From the NCBI RefSeq assembly GCF_000004075.3, contig NC_026656.2:21462607-21526606 (forward strand): a DNA stretch of 64,000 bases, read 5' to 3'. Both the position numbers and the translations under genes were made by a program. A model generated the notes under the pieces. The model did no database searches, was not told where the DNA came from, and was given only the letters and a program-made list of their open reading frames with translations. This stretch comes from Cucumis sativus (Eukaryota > Streptophyta > Magnoliopsida > Cucurbitales > Cucurbitaceae). Positions 38,291 to 49,685 of this stretch are shown piece after piece. The first letter of the stretch is position 1; every line of letters starts with the position of its first letter.

Positions 38291-41200
38291 CAGTTCAAAG
38301 AACAGACTTTGACTATCCTGAACTATTCAAATCAAAGAGATTTCAGCATCCAGTTCCTAGAAAGAAAGGAAAAAAAAACCCTTATTGGCTTGAAAATCAA
38401 ACAGATGAAGAAATCCCTCTACCAAATTCGTAATGCCTCAACTCAGTTAATCTCGAAACTAGCCACCATTGATGAAAACTCAATAGCTCCAAAAATAAAC
38501 ACAAAAACCAACAGAGTTGCTTCAATTAACAGTTGAGATACTCAATCAATCTCAAAATCCGATCTGGGTAAAAGAAGAAACAATCTACAACTTCAGAATA
38601 GATGAGGAAAAAAAAAAAAGAAGTGTTCAAACTTCAAATTAGAGAAGCTGAGACATCTTCTTCCTGAAGGTGGTTTGACCAACCACAACTTGAATAAAAT
38701 GGAAAAACCCCATTTTCAGATCTAGCTTTTTTTTACTGCTATAAAAATTCCATATTCAATTAATGAGAAAAGGAAAAGGGTAATTAGTACATTACAAGAC
38801 AAGATTTCACAAGGAAGCAGTCAAACAAATTAAAAAACAAAACTTTAAAGTCAATTGAAGCATCAATGGGCCAGAGATTCGAGAGTAGTACACCCTTTTG
38901 GGTGAGATTGAATATCAGCTCAAGGATAATACAATAAACCTCAAAGATTAAGGGGAAGGAGGGACAGGTGGGAGGATCTTAATGGTTCCATGGAAGTGGG
39001 GACAAGGCAAGAGTAGTTTTTTTAATGGCGGGGAGATAGAATTTAGTTTGTGTAAATGCAATGTTTAAAGATTAGTTGGCTCTCTGTCCAAAGCAAATCT
39101 CACGCCCAACTTTGGGCTGCCGCCATTTCAAGCATTTTAATTTAATTCACTAAAATGCCACGTCTTTCAAACCTATCTTTTTTCGGGGGAATTGACAAAA
39201 ATAGGCCAAAAATGGAGTAGATAAAGACTTTTAGGATTGATTGTAAAAAAGTTGACATTTAGGACAAATTGAAGGTAAAATGACGAAAATACCCTTATTT
39301 CAGATTAAACATTTCAATTTAAGAATCTGCGAGATGTCTGCGAGATGTTTGAGAGATGTCTACCAGATGTTTGCGAGATAAAATAATAATAATAATAAAT
39401 TGCTAACATCCTTGGAAACATCTCTAAAACAACCTTAAATCAACCATAAATCAACTTGAAACAATAAAAAATAATATTTGATTTATACATTTAAGATGCA
39501 AATATATATACATACAACACAATTCATATTCGGATTTAAAAAAAAATAAAACAATTAAAACAATTTATTATTATTATTATTTTATCTCGCAAACATCTGG
39601 TAGACATCTCGTAAACATCTCGCAGACATCTCGCAAGTTCTTAAATTGAAATGTTTAATCTGAAATGAGGATATTTTCGTCATTTCACCTCCAATTTGTC
39701 CTAAATGTCAACTTTTTTACAATCAATCCTAAAAGTCTTTATCTATCCCATTTTTGGCCTATTTTTATCAATTCCCCTTTTTCCGCACACTAAACTCAAT
39801 GCTTATTTTCTTTAATTCCACAAAATACCTCAGAACTTTGTGTTTAGCTTTTGATTTTGTTTTTAGAATTTGAATATCTCTACCTCTAACTTTTTTGTTT
39901 CGGTATCCTCCTTTGAAGAACATGTCAAATTTTGAGAGGGAAATAATAATTTTTTAAAAATTGCCTAAGAATGGAAGTATTCTAGTTAAGACTGATACGT
40001 ATTGTTGTAAAAAAATTGAAAAAAAATATTTTTTTAAAAAAGAACAAAGAATTAAATCTTTATTTTATTTTTGGAAATTAAATTTTTGTACACAACTTTT
40101 TTCTATTGACTTTTTTTTTTCTTTTTGTTATCTAAGAATAAAAATTAAACCAAGTTGTAAAAACTGATACCAGTTTCGATTTTTCATTTTTGTATTTAGG
40201 GGAAAAAAATTAAAAAATTTAACAAAATGTTTACATTTTTATAAGTTTTTTCTTTTAGTGATTTTTTTTAATGAAGTGTAATAAATATTTTGTTTTGTTT
40301 TTTTTTCATTTTTGAAAAAATCTCAAGAATTTAAATATTTAGTTAGTAAATATGGAAACTTTGATAAGATAGTTTTAAGAAAGTAAACACAAATTTCAAA
40401 AACTAAAAAATCAAATCATCACCAAACTCTTCTTTTTTAACTTTAAATATATTTTTTTTACAAAATCTAAACAATAAAGACTTAGTTTTTTTTTTTTTTT
40501 TGGCGTGGCCTAAAGATACAAATAGATAGCTTAGTGCTAATACCTACATTCTCCCTTAACAGTAGAAGTCGTCTTCACGATGGGGTGTTATTGTTATTAT
40601 TTAGACATTAATAATTGAACACAAATCTTCACATAATTTCTGTCATTGTATAGGTAATGATTAGATTACCATGTTGGTAAATGAAAACAAATATACCAAC
40701 ATAAATAGGGTTTCATTTAAACGAAAAAAAATACAAAAGTTTCACCTATTCAAAAATATTTAATCGAGTTTTTAAGTGGTCGTTACATCTAGACGAACAC
40801 ATGTATTAGTGAATATTCTTGTTCTAGCGAACTTGTCATTGCCTTAAATTTAGATTCCATTGATGATTTTCCTAAAAATCTAGCAATGCAATTGAACATA
40901 CTACTCATTCATAAACTCTACGTGCCATCCATCTATATATTGGTTTCCATTACAATTTCCCCCTTTTAGTGGATATCCACATTGGCTCAAAAGATTGTTA
41001 GATGGAGCTGGTCTTTGTGCAGGCTTGGTTTATGGACAATAAGCAATAACAGTGAAGACCAGAGGTTGCCCTCTCTAACTTTGGTTGAATTGAATGGATT
41101 ATCTGATGATCATTGAAGATATTAAACAACCAATTTGAACAACATAAACAGAAAAAAAAAAAAAAAAAAGTTACTTCATCTAAGCGGTTTGATTTCTTCC

Positions 41201-43375
41201 GTTCTTACCTGTGTGAAGTGATATGCTATGACAGAAGGGGAGAGAATAATTTGCGACACAAACTAATAATTTTATGACCATGACATTGGGAGTTTTATGG
41301 CTATAAAAAAAAAACCGAGATCCAGAAGGATTTGAGCTTGTTTTTCTCCCTTAAATGACGGGGTTAAAAATGTGAAAGAATCTACTTCAGATGGCATACA
41401 CCACGGTTCACAAAGTTTCATTTAGGGAATGTTTCTTTCTGTTGATAAAATTTACCTTTGTTCACTAACCATTTTATTTGTTGTGTTTTCTCTTCAAATG
41501 CATTCTACAGTATGAAGGTGAATTCTCATATATTTCGGGATATGTTGACCATATAGGTGCAGATTCAAGGTGGCAACATCATTAAATAAACACTTTCCAG
41601 CCTAATTCTCTTGGCTTTCTTCTTGGAAGTAACCCAACACAAATAATTTTTGGAACCTACGTCGACAGAGATTAGGCGACTACTTAACAACAATGAAGAA
41701 TATTATTGGATGGGATTTTGTTAAGAATACCTATCTTCTAGCTAGTTGGGAGTATGCTTTCTCCCCTCCCCTTCCTTCCCCTCTTGTTGGTTTACTAAAA
41801 AAAGCCTTTTTATTCAGAATGCTGAAACTCTGGCAATGAAGGGTGGGATTTAGAACTGAGAAGAAACTTGTTTGATAGAGGGGTAGAAAGTTGGTTTGCC
41901 TGAAGAATAATTGATATAGTAAGACCTTGAAATCTGGAAGCATCTGGGTTCCTTTCAAGCAAGTCCATCTACTACAAGCTGAATAATAGAGCCCCATTAT
42001 CACATTTGCCAATGATTAAACTAGTTTGCAAAGGAAAAGAGCTGTAGAGAGGAAAGTCTTTCCTTTGGTTTCTTACATATTGAAGTTTGCCCAATACAGA
42101 GTGAGAACAAGGAAGGAGTCTTAATTTCCTTGGTTTCAAACCACTCATTTATCCATTTTGATTCTGCTTCTAAGAGTTGGCTTGCCAGAATGCTTAGTAA
42201 ATAATATTACAAACTGCCTTCCAGAGCTCCTCAGTCCTCACTAGAGGTAATTTTCTTGGCTAGTGTCTGTTATGCTTATGAAGATATGCTACTAGAACCC
42301 TTTTACAGTCTACTTGAATAAGTGGGTTACTTCTTTTCCCCCTGATCTAGGTTGAATGTCTTTTGTTTTTTAATAAATTATGTTCCCTATCCCCCCTCAA
42401 AAGAGAAAAAAAAATAAAGACCATGTCGCAACATATAAAAAAAATTCTTTCATACTGAAATCCTTAATCATAGTCCGTACATTAACTATCCTCCAGACCT
42501 TTCCCATGGCCCATGATCCACAATGAAGTACATTTCTTCCCTATGGAAATGGAACTCCCTTTTATGACCAACCCTAAAATCCAAATTATACAACCCTACA
42601 ACAGGAGCCTACATATCTACTTGTCTCTGGGGTGGTGTAGTGGACAAAGTTGTAAAATTTTACTCTGGAGGATGTCAATAATTTTATGCATCGGGTCCTA
42701 TTTCCATGTTGGAAGAAGCTTGATGGTTTTCACCTAGTATCTTAAAAACTTCATTCTGTGAATGTTATGTGGACATCCTTTCAAAATCAAAACCAGGTTT
42801 TTCTAGATTTCAGTTCACTTGGCTATCCTCTCAATCGTCCTCAGTTCTTCTTGAATATTTGGAGTCCAGTTTTTCTTCCTCAATCTTGTGATCACCCCCC
42901 AGGTCAAAGAAATCAGATTTTGAAGAAATCACTTGTGTTCAGAATCAATCTTATACAGTCCCAAAAACTAAACCCAGGTTTTTTAACTTTTTTCTTTAAA
43001 GATAAAATTGGATAAGAACTAGGTATACATAGACAAACATAGTTTCGAATTTTGAAACAAATAAAACCCGACAAATGACCAGAAACAATCAAGAATAACA
43101 AGAGTCTGTACAGAATCAGTGACTCCAAACCATAAGAAATTATATGATAATTGATATTAAACAACGCTGAAATAAATAAGCAAGTTCTTATTTCACCAAG
43201 CAGTTCAGACTGATACCAATCCGCCATTGAAGACCCTTATTAAACCAAGCACAACAAACTTTACAGTCATTTCAGCAACCCCATATTCAGAGTTGAACAA
43301 TTATTCATTTAATACTTCTGAAAACTACGATGAGTCAACAAACACCCACACAGCGAAACTCGTAAACTTGCATGT
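38291..43375. other. Intergenic DNA with a large foldback element
   Basis: About 5 kb. The first several hundred bases are probably promoter and leader of FBT-B (minus strand). A long inverted repeat occupies 39186-39777. The rest is AT-rich; 41000-42450 is somewhat less so and may hold decayed mobile-element sequence, but I found no motif that would name it. No gene seen. Confidence 0.55.
39186..39777. mobile_element. Foldback element with 217-bp near-perfect inverted repeats
   Basis: Left arm 39186-39402 and right arm 39561-39777 are both 217 bp and, by eye, differ at roughly a dozen positions with no indel. They enclose a 158-bp spacer. The outer ends read GGGGAATTGA(C/T)AAAAATAGG. Each arm contains short direct repeats of GCGAGATGTYT type and an AAT microsatellite at its inner end. 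Flanks (TTTTTTCG and TTTTTCCG) are similar but do not give a clean target duplication. A non-autonomous DNA transposon (MITE-like, possibly Mutator-type) is most likely; a recent inverted duplication is the alternative. No coding frame is seen. Confidence 0.75.
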
Positions 43376-43678
43376 TTAAGAAACAACACGGCCAACAATA
43401 GGGTACTTAGCTTGAAATTTGTTCTCCCAGTCGTTGAGAACACCGATCTCTTTCTCAGAGAGGCCTTCGAGTGAAGAGGTGATATCTTCCTCATTCTTGG
43501 TCATCTTGGCCAGAGCTCTGCTCGCGTCCTTGCCGGCGAACATGGCGTAAGGACCACCGGAGCCGTAGAAAGAACGACCTGATGTGACGTTGTAGATTTG
43601 GCCCTTCAAAGCAACATAGATGGGCTTTGTTGGGTCGGTGCCATTGTAGACCGACAGTTGTAGAGGTGTAAGCTCCAT
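43376..43678 (-). CDS. Cytochrome b5-like steroid/heme-binding protein, copy A (100 aa)
   Basis: A single-exon frame of 100 residues beginning MELTPLQLSVYNGTD. It is a compact cytochrome-b5-like heme/steroid-binding domain of the MAPR family (related to animal PGRMC1), with no membrane anchor. The core word FYGSGGPYAMFAGKDASRAL is clear; Tyr38 and Tyr44 correspond to the tyrosines that bind heme in PGRMC1. The C-terminal LNDWENKFQAKYPIVGRV is also typical. Length and ends match what I recall of Arabidopsis 'probable steroid-binding protein 3' (At2g24940, 100 aa). It is one of three related copies here, with further related sequence at 44642-44947 and 48107-48300, and its 5' flank is also similar to theirs. 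It is probably the ancestral functional copy because its key residues are best conserved. Confidence 0.93.
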   Translation of the reverse strand: MELTPLQLSVYNGTDPTKPIYVALKGQIYNVTSGRSFYGSGGPYAMFAGKDASRALAKMTKNEEDITSSLEGLSEKEIGVLNDWENKFQAKYPIVGRVVS

Positions 43679-44641
43679 TAGCTCAGCTTGGAGGGGATTG
43701 ATCGGAATGAGGGACGCCGGACGGTAGCTTCAACTAAAAGTGGAGAATTCAATCCCTTTCTCCTTTTTATTTTATCTTTAATCGAAGGAAAACAAAAGAT
43801 TTTAGATATGTCCCATTCAGAATAATTCAAATCTCACCCAAAATTAAATAGGGATCTAAACGAATGTCATTTTGGGAAAGGCAGGGGTCCAGTAATTGTA
43901 GTCCACTTGATCATTTCAACCTCCAATTCTGAGTCATTTCAACCAAATTTATGACATTTCCACAACTGTGATTTGCCATATTAAAGAATTGTTATTACAA
44001 CGGAAGATTTATCAAATACTTACCTTTTTCTATGGCCGCTCAAGCCATTGATTTTTAGAAAGTTAATAAGATCAACCGACTGCCCTTCAAATCAAAGCTT
44101 AGTTGTCGGGTTAACAATCCTATAATACTTAGAATCATTCTTCCATAACATATTGTTTGATAACAATTTGATTCTTAATTCTTTATTTATCATAGATTTA
44201 TATAAACATTTAAATTTTTATAAAATTTTCAAAAACGCTAGATTTTTTAAAACTATTTTTTATACAAAAAATTGTAATTGATTTTAAAAAACCTATCCGC
44301 TATACCAAAACAAATAACACAATAGGTCAAAAGTAGTAATCATAAATCTCATCTCATTTTAAAAAGCAAAAAGATGTTTTGCATACTTTTTTTTTAAGTT
44401 AAAGTTTTGCATTCCTTGACAATAACTAAAAATAGAATTTCCTTTTCCCTCTTGATTACAACAATATAAGAGTGAAGCTCCAACTCTCTCCTGCCCTAGT
44501 AGAATCATGTGATAATTGAATGCCTCCTTCAATCAAAGAGTAGTACATCCACATCATTTTAATTGTGCAAATCTCACAAATGTTTTTTAACATTTCCATA
44601 TAGTTATTCATTTAAGAATCATGATGTATGTACTTAAGTAC
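43679..44641. other. Spacer between steroid-binding protein copies A and B
   Basis: About 960 bases. The first 150 bases, 5' of copy A, resemble the 5' flanks of copy B and of the broken third copy, so the duplications included some promoter. The rest is AT-rich with no gene seen. Confidence 0.6.
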
Positions 44642-44947
44642 TCAAACAACTCGGCCAACAATAGGGTATTTAGCTTGAAATTTCTTCTCCCAATCGTTGA
44701 GAACACTGATTTCTTTCTTAGAAAGGCCCACGAGCGACGAGGTGATGTCCGATACGTTCTTGCTCATCTTGGCCAAAGCTCTGCTCGCATCCTTGCCAGC
44801 GAACATGTTGTAAGACCCACCAAGGCCGTACAATAAAACGGATTTTGTGACATCGTAGATGCAGCCTTTCAAAGCCACATACAGAGGCTTCGATCGGTCG
44901 CTGCCATTATAGACTAGCAGTTGCTGAGGAGTAAGCTTAAGCTCCAT
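44642..44947 (-). CDS. Cytochrome b5-like steroid/heme-binding protein, copy B (101 aa)
   Basis: An intact 101-residue frame starting MELKLTPQQLLVYNG; the frame is open for nine more codons upstream but the chosen start matches copy A. Most of the fold is kept, including MFAGKDASRALAKM and the C-terminal QAKYPIVGRVV. Differences fall in the ligand region: copy A has SFYGSGGPY, copy B has LLYGLGGSY, so both tyrosines remain (Tyr40, Tyr46) but the hydrophobic and proline context has changed. The gene may have altered ligand binding or be at an early stage of decay. It lies 1.0 kb from copy A in the same orientation and starts the duplicated block that recurs at 48.1 kb. Confidence 0.8.
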   Translation of the reverse strand: MELKLTPQQLLVYNGSDRSKPLYVALKGCIYDVTKSVLLYGLGGSYNMFAGKDASRALAKMSKNVSDITSSLVGLSKKEISVLNDWEKKFQAKYPIVGRVV

Positions 44948-45810
44948 TAGGTTGGGAAAAATTGATGACCACAAGACACGATTGCATCACTTGAAATTGT
45001 GAGTTCAACATACTTTTTTATACTTTTATCTTCAATCCAAAAGGGGCAGACAAAAGCAAAAGATTTTTGGTATGTCTCTTTTGGAATAATTTGACTTACT
45101 AACCCAATGTTATTGTTGATCTATATATTCTACAGATTGTTGTTTTATTTTAATCTATGTTTGTACTTTAAAGTGTGAAATTTGATATTTATACTTTATA
45201 TATATTCGCCCCAATTGGTAAATTTGATGTCTTAGTTTAGATTAATTCAAGGTTAGAGGGTTACAAATAATAAAAAACTTTGTGATTTAGTTTAAACAAA
45301 TTAAGATATAAGTCAAGCCTAAAGGGAAAGGAAAAGGAGTACATGAATGGAAAAGAAACAACAAATCATATCAATCAGAAATGATATATGATTAAATCAA
45401 TAGTTACTACTTTGCTATTAAATGAATAATCACAATAACTAAAAATGTAAGTATTTGGTTGAACAATCATATGTTTGGCGATATTTAAATACTTTCCATA
45501 ACATGTAAGTGAGAAAAAAAACGAAATGCTTGATCTATTAATAATTTTTGTAAAAGAACAAGAAAGGGAGGAGGGAGAATTTTTTCTTTCTTTCCAAATT
45601 TATTAAAAGTAGAAGAATAAATTTAGAAACTAAAAAAAAAGTGGACTAAAAGGGAGAATAACCATCAAATTACCAATAGGAAAATAGTAATTCTAAGAAA
45701 AACATCCCCTCCATACCCTTCATCTCTATACATAGAATCTCCTTTCACATCTTTCTTTAACATTTTCCATACGCTACCATTTATTCTCTGGAAAATTAGT
45801 GTCACAATTG

Positions 45811-46040
45811 TTATGAATCCTATGTAGAAGAAAGCTCCCAAGGTTGCATCAGCCCGAATATTGTGGTACAAAATTTCTTTGTTTGACATGCCTATGAACG
45901 AGATCATGATGTTAAATATAGCATCAAGTCTTACTAGCTTCAAAAACATGTTGTGATACACAATTAAGTATTTTGGTAACAAATGTGATAACTTTATTCA
46001 CTTTTATATAGTATGTGTGACGAATGGAGCGACCAAATCT
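45811..46040 (-). pseudogene. Decayed fragment of the MGD1 3' end
   Basis: This stretch matches the last exon and preceding intron of MGD1 at 49634-50058 over several blocks: the stop-codon area (GCATCAGCC, GAATATTGTGGTACAAAA), the coding words around the conserved ATCATGA, and intron words (GGTAACRAATGTGA, GTGTGACSAATG, GAATGGAGC). The 5' half of the exon is missing and the frame is interrupted, so it cannot make a functional part. It is the far end of the duplicated block that starts with steroid-binding copy B. Confidence 0.8.
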
Positions 46041-46660
46041 AAACGAGGAGGTACCAAATAAATATGCCAACGATTTTTTTCAAGATTGTGTATCAAATAT
46101 AAAATTTCTATAATGGTATAAGATCTTGTAGATCTTTTTATATTTTGTCTAAGATATTGTACTAATATTATTCTAATATTTTTGTTCAAGATCATGTACT
46201 GAAATTTTTTATATTTAGTATGAATCAAATAACCCTTCAGAAAAACAATACAATATTTATGGTTGATTGAAAACAAATATCTTAATTTCAATATAAAAGA
46301 AAAATGGCAAAAAGGAAGAAAAAAATACGAAAATGAATAGCAAATCTGAAATATTTTAAAATATAATAAGTGTTTTTTTTTTTAAATTTCTTTTTAATAT
46401 TTTGATATTTTGTTACAGGAAAATTGCATTAGATTATAAATCGTTTTTAGAAAAAACATCTCATAACACCTTCTTTTATATTATAAATTTAACAAAAATG
46501 ACTGATAATCGAAGATAACCATATGATAATCTGCTTTTAAATTTTTACTTTTACAATTTAAAAAAGGTAGGTGACATGAACTCTATTATCATATTTTTTT
46601 TGTTCCTCGTTATTTTGCGAACTATATTTATATTTATGAAAATTAAGAATTTTCAAATCT

Positions 46661-46750
46661 AAACCCTAATTTTGGTACCGGGTCAAATTAAAAAGGGCCG
46701 AAAGAAAACTTAGCCCAATCAATCTTGCAAAGTCCAACAACATAAGCCCA
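46661..46750 (+). promoter_or_regulatory. Telo box and two site II elements upstream of RPS19
   Basis: AAACCCTAA at 46661-46669 and two AGCCCA motifs at 46712-46717 and 46745-46750 (TGGGCT on the other strand) lie 145-235 bases before the S19 start. Telo boxes combined with site II (TGGGCY) motifs are a known mark of plant nuclear genes for ribosomal proteins and mitochondrial components. This supports the S19 copy being an expressed nuclear gene. Confidence 0.6.
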
Positions 46751-46895
46751 ATGTTTTAACTAAAAAAAAGAAAAGAAAAGAAAAAAGGAAACCCTAGCTT
46801 CCACAATTCTTTCAACTTCTTCCTCAACTCTCACGTCTCTGCCTTTCACAAACCTCTGATCTTCATTCTCCACGGTGTAATCTTTCTCTTCGTTC

Positions 46896-47180
46896 ATGTC
46901 GCCACGATCTATATGGAAGGGCGGTTTTGTTGATGCATTCCTGTCGAAAATGAAGAAGAATGTAGAACCACTTATGAACAAGAAAATTTGGTCACGTGGA
47001 TCTATGATTCTGCCGGAATTCGTTGGTAGCACCGTACGAGTCTACAATGGAAAAAATTTTATTCGTTGTAAGATCACTGAAGAAAGGGTTGGCCATAAAT
47101 TTGGAGAGTTTGCTATGACACGGAAACGAAAAATTGCGAGATCAAATAGTGCACCGGTAAAAAGAGGGGGGAAAAAGTAA
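46896..47180 (+). CDS. RPS19: Mitochondrial ribosomal protein S19, nuclear-encoded copy
   Basis: A single frame of 94 residues starting [15 protein letters not shown]. It has the full uS19 fold signature: [20 protein letters not shown], then a [13 protein letters not shown] motif that interacts with 16S-type rRNA partners, and a basic tail. The similarity is to plant mitochondrial S19 rather than the cytosolic or plastid protein. An in-frame TAA stands 18 bases before the ATG, so there is no long presequence; import would have to use the basic amphipathic N-terminus itself, or an unseen upstream exon. The 5' region has telo-box and site II motifs and is flanked by nuclear genes. It stands on the opposite strand to its neighbours, inside a duplicated block, consistent with an old mitochondrion-to-nucleus transfer. 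Confidence 0.88.
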   Translation: MSPRSIWKGGFVDAFLSKMKKNVEPLMNKKIWSRGSMILPEFVGSTVRVYNGKNFIRCKITEERVGHKFGEFAMTRKRKIARSNSAPVKRGGKK

Positions 47181-48106
47181 AGTTGAAGCGCATATGCCAT
47201 TTCGTATTCACCTTTTCTTTCTTATTCTCAATTCAAGGTCAGTAAAATCAGTCTGGTGCTGTCATTGTAGTTGTTTTTTTCTATTTTGCGCCACAGACTG
47301 TCACTGTTTTCGTTTGATATCGCCACAGCTGTTGTTGGTTTCTGTATGATTCTGGATTTCAAATTCTGAATGACTCTGTTCTACCATGGTTAGATAGAAC
47401 TATCTAGAGATATTGTATTCTGAAATGATAATGACGTTCATGTTACAAGATAGCCTTTTTTTTAAAAAAATTGTTGTTAATACAATAAATTTTCCTCGTT
47501 AATTCATTCATATACTTGAACTTTTCATCATTTTTCGTTTCTTCAAACCTATATCTTTAAATTTTTAACAAAATTCTGAAAATACAAGTTATTTAAAAAC
47601 TACGTGTTTTGGTATTCACAAACTGTACATAGTTTCTATAAACGTATACCCAAACGAAGGTAAAAATCAGAAACAAAAAATGAAATGGTTATTGAGAGAA
47701 CCATAATTTTATAACAGAATTTCTTTTTCAAGTTCAACAAAGTAAAGGGTGATGCTCCTCTTCACTCTAACTATAAGTAAACATATGCTAATTGAAAGAC
47801 CCTTCTTCAACAATGCACAAACAAATTTGTAGTCATTTGAGCAAAGAAGAATACTTGAGGCATTTGGGACTATAGTCATTGAAGACTATGATAACAACCT
47901 ATTAGTACAATAAAAACACTATTATTTACTATTTATTATAGTTTTTACCCTTTTACATTTGTATTGTGTACCGTTTTCATCAAATACATACTCGCGAACT
48001 ATTGTAAACAACACTCACTCCTTCCCTTGATGAAGTGTCCCATTTCGATCAATGTTCGACACACATATATTAAAAAAAGTAAATTTCTATTTTAAATTTT
48101 TTTAAC
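47181..48106. other. Intergenic DNA after RPS19
   Basis: About 0.9 kb, AT-rich, with the likely S19 3' leader at its start. No gene or recognisable repeat seen. Its right edge marks the start of the second copy of the duplicated block. Confidence 0.6.
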
Positions 48107-48300
48107 ACTAGGGTACTTGGCTTGAACTTTGTTCTCTCGCTCACTGAGAACACCGATTTCTTTCTCAAAGGTGATGACCGCCTCGTTCTTGCTCATTTTG
48201 GCATAGCTCTGCTCGCATTCTTATTGGTGAATATGGGGTATGGGATATGATGGGTCGGTGCCATTGTAGGGCATCAGTCATCGAGGTGTAAAGCTCCATT
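48107..48300 (-). pseudogene. Broken third copy of the steroid-binding protein gene
   Basis: On the minus strand, the segment matches copies A and B at both ends: the start region (ATGGAGCTTTACA... and the ATGGCACCGACCC area) and the C-terminal region (GTTCTCAGTGAG, CAAGCCAAGTACCC). The central part that carries the ligand-binding YG..GPY..FAGKD core is deleted and frames shift between the two conserved ends. The 5' flank also matches those of copies A and B. It cannot encode a working protein. Confidence 0.85.
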
Positions 48301-48750
48301 GGCTCCGGGGGAAATTGATCAGAATGAGGAACGGTAGCTTCAGTTGAAATGGTGAATTCAACCACTTTTCATATTCATCCTCAATCGAATGGGGAGAAAA
48401 AGCAAAGGATTGTGGAAGTGTCCGTTTGGAATAATTTGACTTTATAACCCTGAATAAAGTATTTTAAATCACAAAACTTAAAAAGAAAAAGTAAAATGTC
48501 ACAACATACTAAAGATGAATAGAGATACGATGTAGATGCATATAGTAGTCTATTTTGATCCACTCTTATATTTTATAAATATCTTGTTTTATTTTACTAT
48601 ATTTGAAAATAACCTTTAAAATTAAACACAAAAAATGTGTTATTCACGTCATTATGAAAAAATTTCAGTTGTTATTTCTGACTGCCAACAAAAATTGTCT
48701 AGTAATTTCATCTTTATATTCCATAGAGTATTATTTTATTTTAGTCCAAG

Positions 48751-48891
48751 TGCGAAATTTGATCTTTATACTTCAAATTCGTCTAGTTGGTATTTTGTGA
48801 AATTTGATCTTTATACTTTAAATTCGTCTCCAGTTGGTATTTTGTGAAATTTGATCTTTATGCTTTAAATTCGTCTCCAGTTGGTATTTTG
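48751..48891. repeat. 47-bp minisatellite, three copies
   Basis: Three head-to-tail 47-bp units (48751-48797, 48798-48844, 48845-48891), ending GTTGGTATTTTG, with only a few substitutions. A single diverged unit occurs at the matching place in the other copy of the duplicated block (about 45174-45225), so the expansion happened after the duplication. Confidence 0.9.
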
Positions 48892-49685
48892 TTTTGGAGT
48901 CTTGATCTAGATTCTGGGTTGGAGCGTTACAAATAAAAGAAACTTTGTCAGTATGATTTGGTTCAAAACAAACTAAAACATAAGTATACACGTGACTCTC
49001 AAGAATGGACAAGAACAACATCCATATGAATGAGAAGGGATATTGATAAGATCGTGCAAGTATGATTAAAATAAAAGCGAATCAACATTTACTGCCTTAC
49101 TGTTAAATAATCATATAAACTAAATAATTAAACGTGTTTAGTTTAACAATTATGTGTTTGTGATCTTTATAGAGAATTTCTGTAATATGTAAATGAGAAA
49201 AAAGCACATTGATCCCCCATATAACCACTTCCAACCATCTAAACACACAACAAGAACACCACGAGAGATGGAAAGTGGTACTTTTTTTTATAGCTAAAAG
49301 TACAGAGACTACGTATCGTTCAATAAATAGAGGAGATCAAAAGTTTAATTCTGAAATGGTTAAAAGCAACAAATAAAATTAAGAATAATAAGAAGAAAAA
49401 AAACCCATCAGATTGAAGCAAGTATCTTGCGTCTGCAAAAATCATTTGCAAGGAAGACAGACAAATTTCAATTTTGAATATCAATTCTGAAGAATTGGTG
49501 TGAACAAAATGCTTCTTAAGCAATGCTAAATCTAATCTATTCCTCTCACAAATTATGATTTTGCAACAAAACTAACACCGTAAAGCATTTCATTCAGTAG
49601 GCACACGATTTCCTTTGTTGTTCTGAATGATAGTACAATGAATCCTAACTAGAAGAAGGCTCCCATAGTTCCAAGGATGCTTGCA

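Noticed and set aside
39081-39130. Possible clean target duplication beside the foldback element
   Set aside because: The flanks immediately outside the arms are only similar (T-rich followed by CG), so no target duplication can be claimed.
45665-46291. Two minus-strand open frames of about 100 residues
   Set aside because: They overlap the decayed MGD1 fragment and do not follow its true reading frame throughout.
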